This document shows, piece by piece, positions 62,733-64,000 of a stretch of DNA of 64,000 bases (its first letter is position 1; every line of letters starts with the position of its first letter). This DNA comes from Haloactinomyces albus. GTDB lineage: Bacteria > Actinomycetota > Actinomycetes > Mycobacteriales > Pseudonocardiaceae. The notes under the pieces were generated by a model that saw nothing but the letters and a program-made list of their open reading frames with translations, made no database searches and was not told where the DNA came from. The DNA is taken from positions 4,588,001 to 4,652,000 of the forward strand of contig NZ_JAVDXW010000001.1 of the NCBI RefSeq assembly GCF_031458135.1, given 5' to 3'. A program made the position numbers and the translations under genes.

Positions 62733-64000
62733 TCAGTGCTCTGGGGTGTATCGGCGGTTGGCGAGGAACTCGGCGAGCACGAGATCGTCGGCGGCGAGTT
62801 CGGCCACGTGGGTGGCGATCTCCACCCAGGCAGGTCGTAAGCGTTGTTCGACGCGCGCGGCCGTGCTGTCTCCCTGTGCCGCGATGCGTGCGACGAGTGC
62901 CGAGCCCAGGGACAGCGTCGCGATCTGTGCTTGCTGGTCGTCGCCGATTGCGCCGCGTCGATGCAGTACCTCGAACAGCGGCGTATAGCCCGACGTGGTG
63001 GCGAAGGATTGCAATGCCACGAGATAGTTCATCGGTTCCTCGGGCAGCTCGATGTCGCTGAGGCTCCGAGTGGCCGCAGCTGTTGCCGTAGCAGAGCGTG
63101 CTTCCGACAACAGCGGCGGTGAGTCGGTTTCTGCCGGAGGTCCGCGGCGCCCGGTTAGTACGTCGAGTGCAAGTGAGGCACACCGCTGTGACAGCTCGTT
63201 GAGCAGGTACTCTTCCTCGGGTTCCAGCTCGGCACGGTCCCACTGCGGATCATCGGAAAGATAGGGCAGCAGCGGACTGGTCAACAGCAATGCGGGCAGC
63301 GGCGCCTTCTCCCACATCGGTCGGATTTGAGACGGGTCGGTAACGTGGCGGAAGCAGTGCGCGGCGAGCCCGGACCGGATGAGTGTAGCTACGAGCTCCG
63401 ACATCGTCAGTCTGGCTTCGGTTGCCGTCATCAGTGAGCTCGTGGGGGTTGCCCCCAGGCGGGCCGCGCACTCTTGCGCGGTCCTGCGTCCCAGTGCAGA
63501 ACTGGGAGATACGTCGGCGCGTGCCGCGGTCACCCACAGCAACGGCAGGGCATCGATCTCTTCGGGAAGCGGGCTGTGCCCGGCGAGATAGGAAGCCATC
63601 TGCTGAGCGGCCGAACTGGGCAACGCCGGTACCTGGTTTTCGTCGCCGACACGGAACATCGCTCCGGACCGGGGAAGCTCAGCAGGACTCGGTCGGTCAT
63701 TGGGTATCTCGGTGCCGGTAGGTAGCACCGTGACCAACAAGGGACCGCCATGGCGGAAAGGTGCTCGCAGGACGAGTTCGTCAGTACCTTCGGGCAGCTC
63801 CTGCGTTTGGGCAGTGACCCACGGAGCGAAGAGGGCGTGGACGCTGACACGCAGTGTTTTCGCTGGTATCCGGTTGATGAGCTGTAGCCGGTCACTGTCG
63901 CACCGCACCCCCGAAGCAGGCCGGGGAATGTACACATCCGCAACATGTGCTTCCTGTGTGGGTAGCTTCAGCTGAAGCCGCAGGGAGCCGTGGGTGCCTA
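62733..64000 (-). CDS. Large protein upstream of the helicase (5' end beyond window)
   Basis: The frame is open to the right edge (translation at the edge reads SLRLQLKLPTQEAHVADVYI), so more than 420 residues are present and the start is outside. No catalytic motif is visible. The sequence is mostly helical, with ALLLTSPLLPYLSDDPQWDR, EEYLLNELSQRCASLALDVL and a late VEQRLRPAWVEIATHVAELA. The first internal GTG (63935) is not a convincing start. Position directly before a DruE-like helicase suggests a system partner, as DruH is in Druantia type III, but I could not confirm homology. Confidence 0.6.
   Translation of the reverse strand, partial: GTHGSLRLQLKLPTQEAHVADVYIPRPASGVRCDSDRLQLINRIPAKTLRVSVHALFAPWVTAQTQELPEGTDELVLRAPFRHGGPLLVTVLPTGTEIPNDRPSPAELPRSGAMFRVGDENQVPALPSSAAQQMASYLAGHSPLPEEIDALPLLWVTAARADVSPSSALGRRTAQECAARLGATPTSSLMTATEARLTMSELVATLIRSGLAAHCFRHVTDPSQIRPMWEKAPLPALLLTSPLLPYLSDDPQWDRAELEPEEEYLLNELSQRCASLALDVLTGRRGPPAETDSPPLLSEARSATATAAATRSLSDIELPEEPMNYLVALQSFATTSGYTPLFEVLHRRGAIGDDQQAQIATLSLGSALVARIAAQGDSTAARVEQRLRPAWVEIATHVAELAADDLVLAEFLANRRYTPEH

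Overview
The window is high-GC DNA with dense, often overlapping genes, frequent GTG starts and actinobacterial gene families (EboA-type cluster, two-domain small laccase, ESX/WXG-like operon, rifampin monooxygenase). I infer a mycelial actinomycete, most likely Pseudonocardiales-like; the sequence alone does not fix the genus. No rRNA, tRNA, CRISPR array or intact insertion sequence was recognised.

Layout. 1-2550: two aldehyde dehydrogenases, the first cut by the window edge. 2551-3794: two tiny coupled genes, then the decayed 3' end of a metal P-type ATPase. 3839-11992 (minus strand): a tightly coupled ebo metabolite cluster (EboA, EboB/TatD, EboC/UbiA, EboE, EboF plus two extra TIM-barrel isomerases), led by a myo-inositol-phosphate synthase where other ebo clusters carry a dehydroquinate-synthase-like cyclase. 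12122-23359 (minus): secreted carbohydrate-oxidation proteins: DUF1080, a cupredoxin-like repeat protein, two giant ThuA/sorbosone-dehydrogenase-like proteins and a small laccase; three of them share one 82-residue C-terminal domain. 23609-30624 (minus): a Tat-exported isomerase, a Gfo/Idh/MocA oxidoreductase, a ribose-type ABC importer and a ROK regulator, which fits uptake and catabolism of sugars released outside. The whole 3.8-30.6 kb stretch reads in one direction and looks like a sugar or cyclitol metabolic island.

31287-32789: a rifampin monooxygenase (Rox) preceded by a 19-bp inverted repeat resembling the rifamycin-associated element. 32.8-36.5 kb: a cation/proton antiporter, an MFS exporter and two decayed membrane-protein genes. 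36.7-41.05 kb: a FadR-type regulator, MatC-like dicarboxylate carrier, class III CoA-transferase and crotonase, with a shared operator-like motif (ACTGG-N5-CCAGT type) before both transcription units.

41.07-47.2 kb: a conflict-system-like block: TIR/transmembrane/beta-propeller protein, SLATT-like membrane protein and a UvrD-type helicase with a RelE-like N-terminus. 47.5-52.4 kb: DoxX protein and an ESX-like operon (lipoprotein, 770-aa WXG-like protein, small WXG-like protein, and a frameshifted small gene). 52.8-54.2 kb: aminotransferase-tail protein, NUDIX hydrolase and SRPBCC protein. 54.4-64.0 kb (minus): a second probable defence locus: DUF262/HNH protein, a primary-type sigma factor overlapping the end of a 1583-aa DUF1998-type DEAH helicase, and a large upstream partner running off the window. 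The helicase plus partner resembles Druantia-like systems, but a translationally coupled sigma factor is unusual and is the most novel-looking arrangement here.
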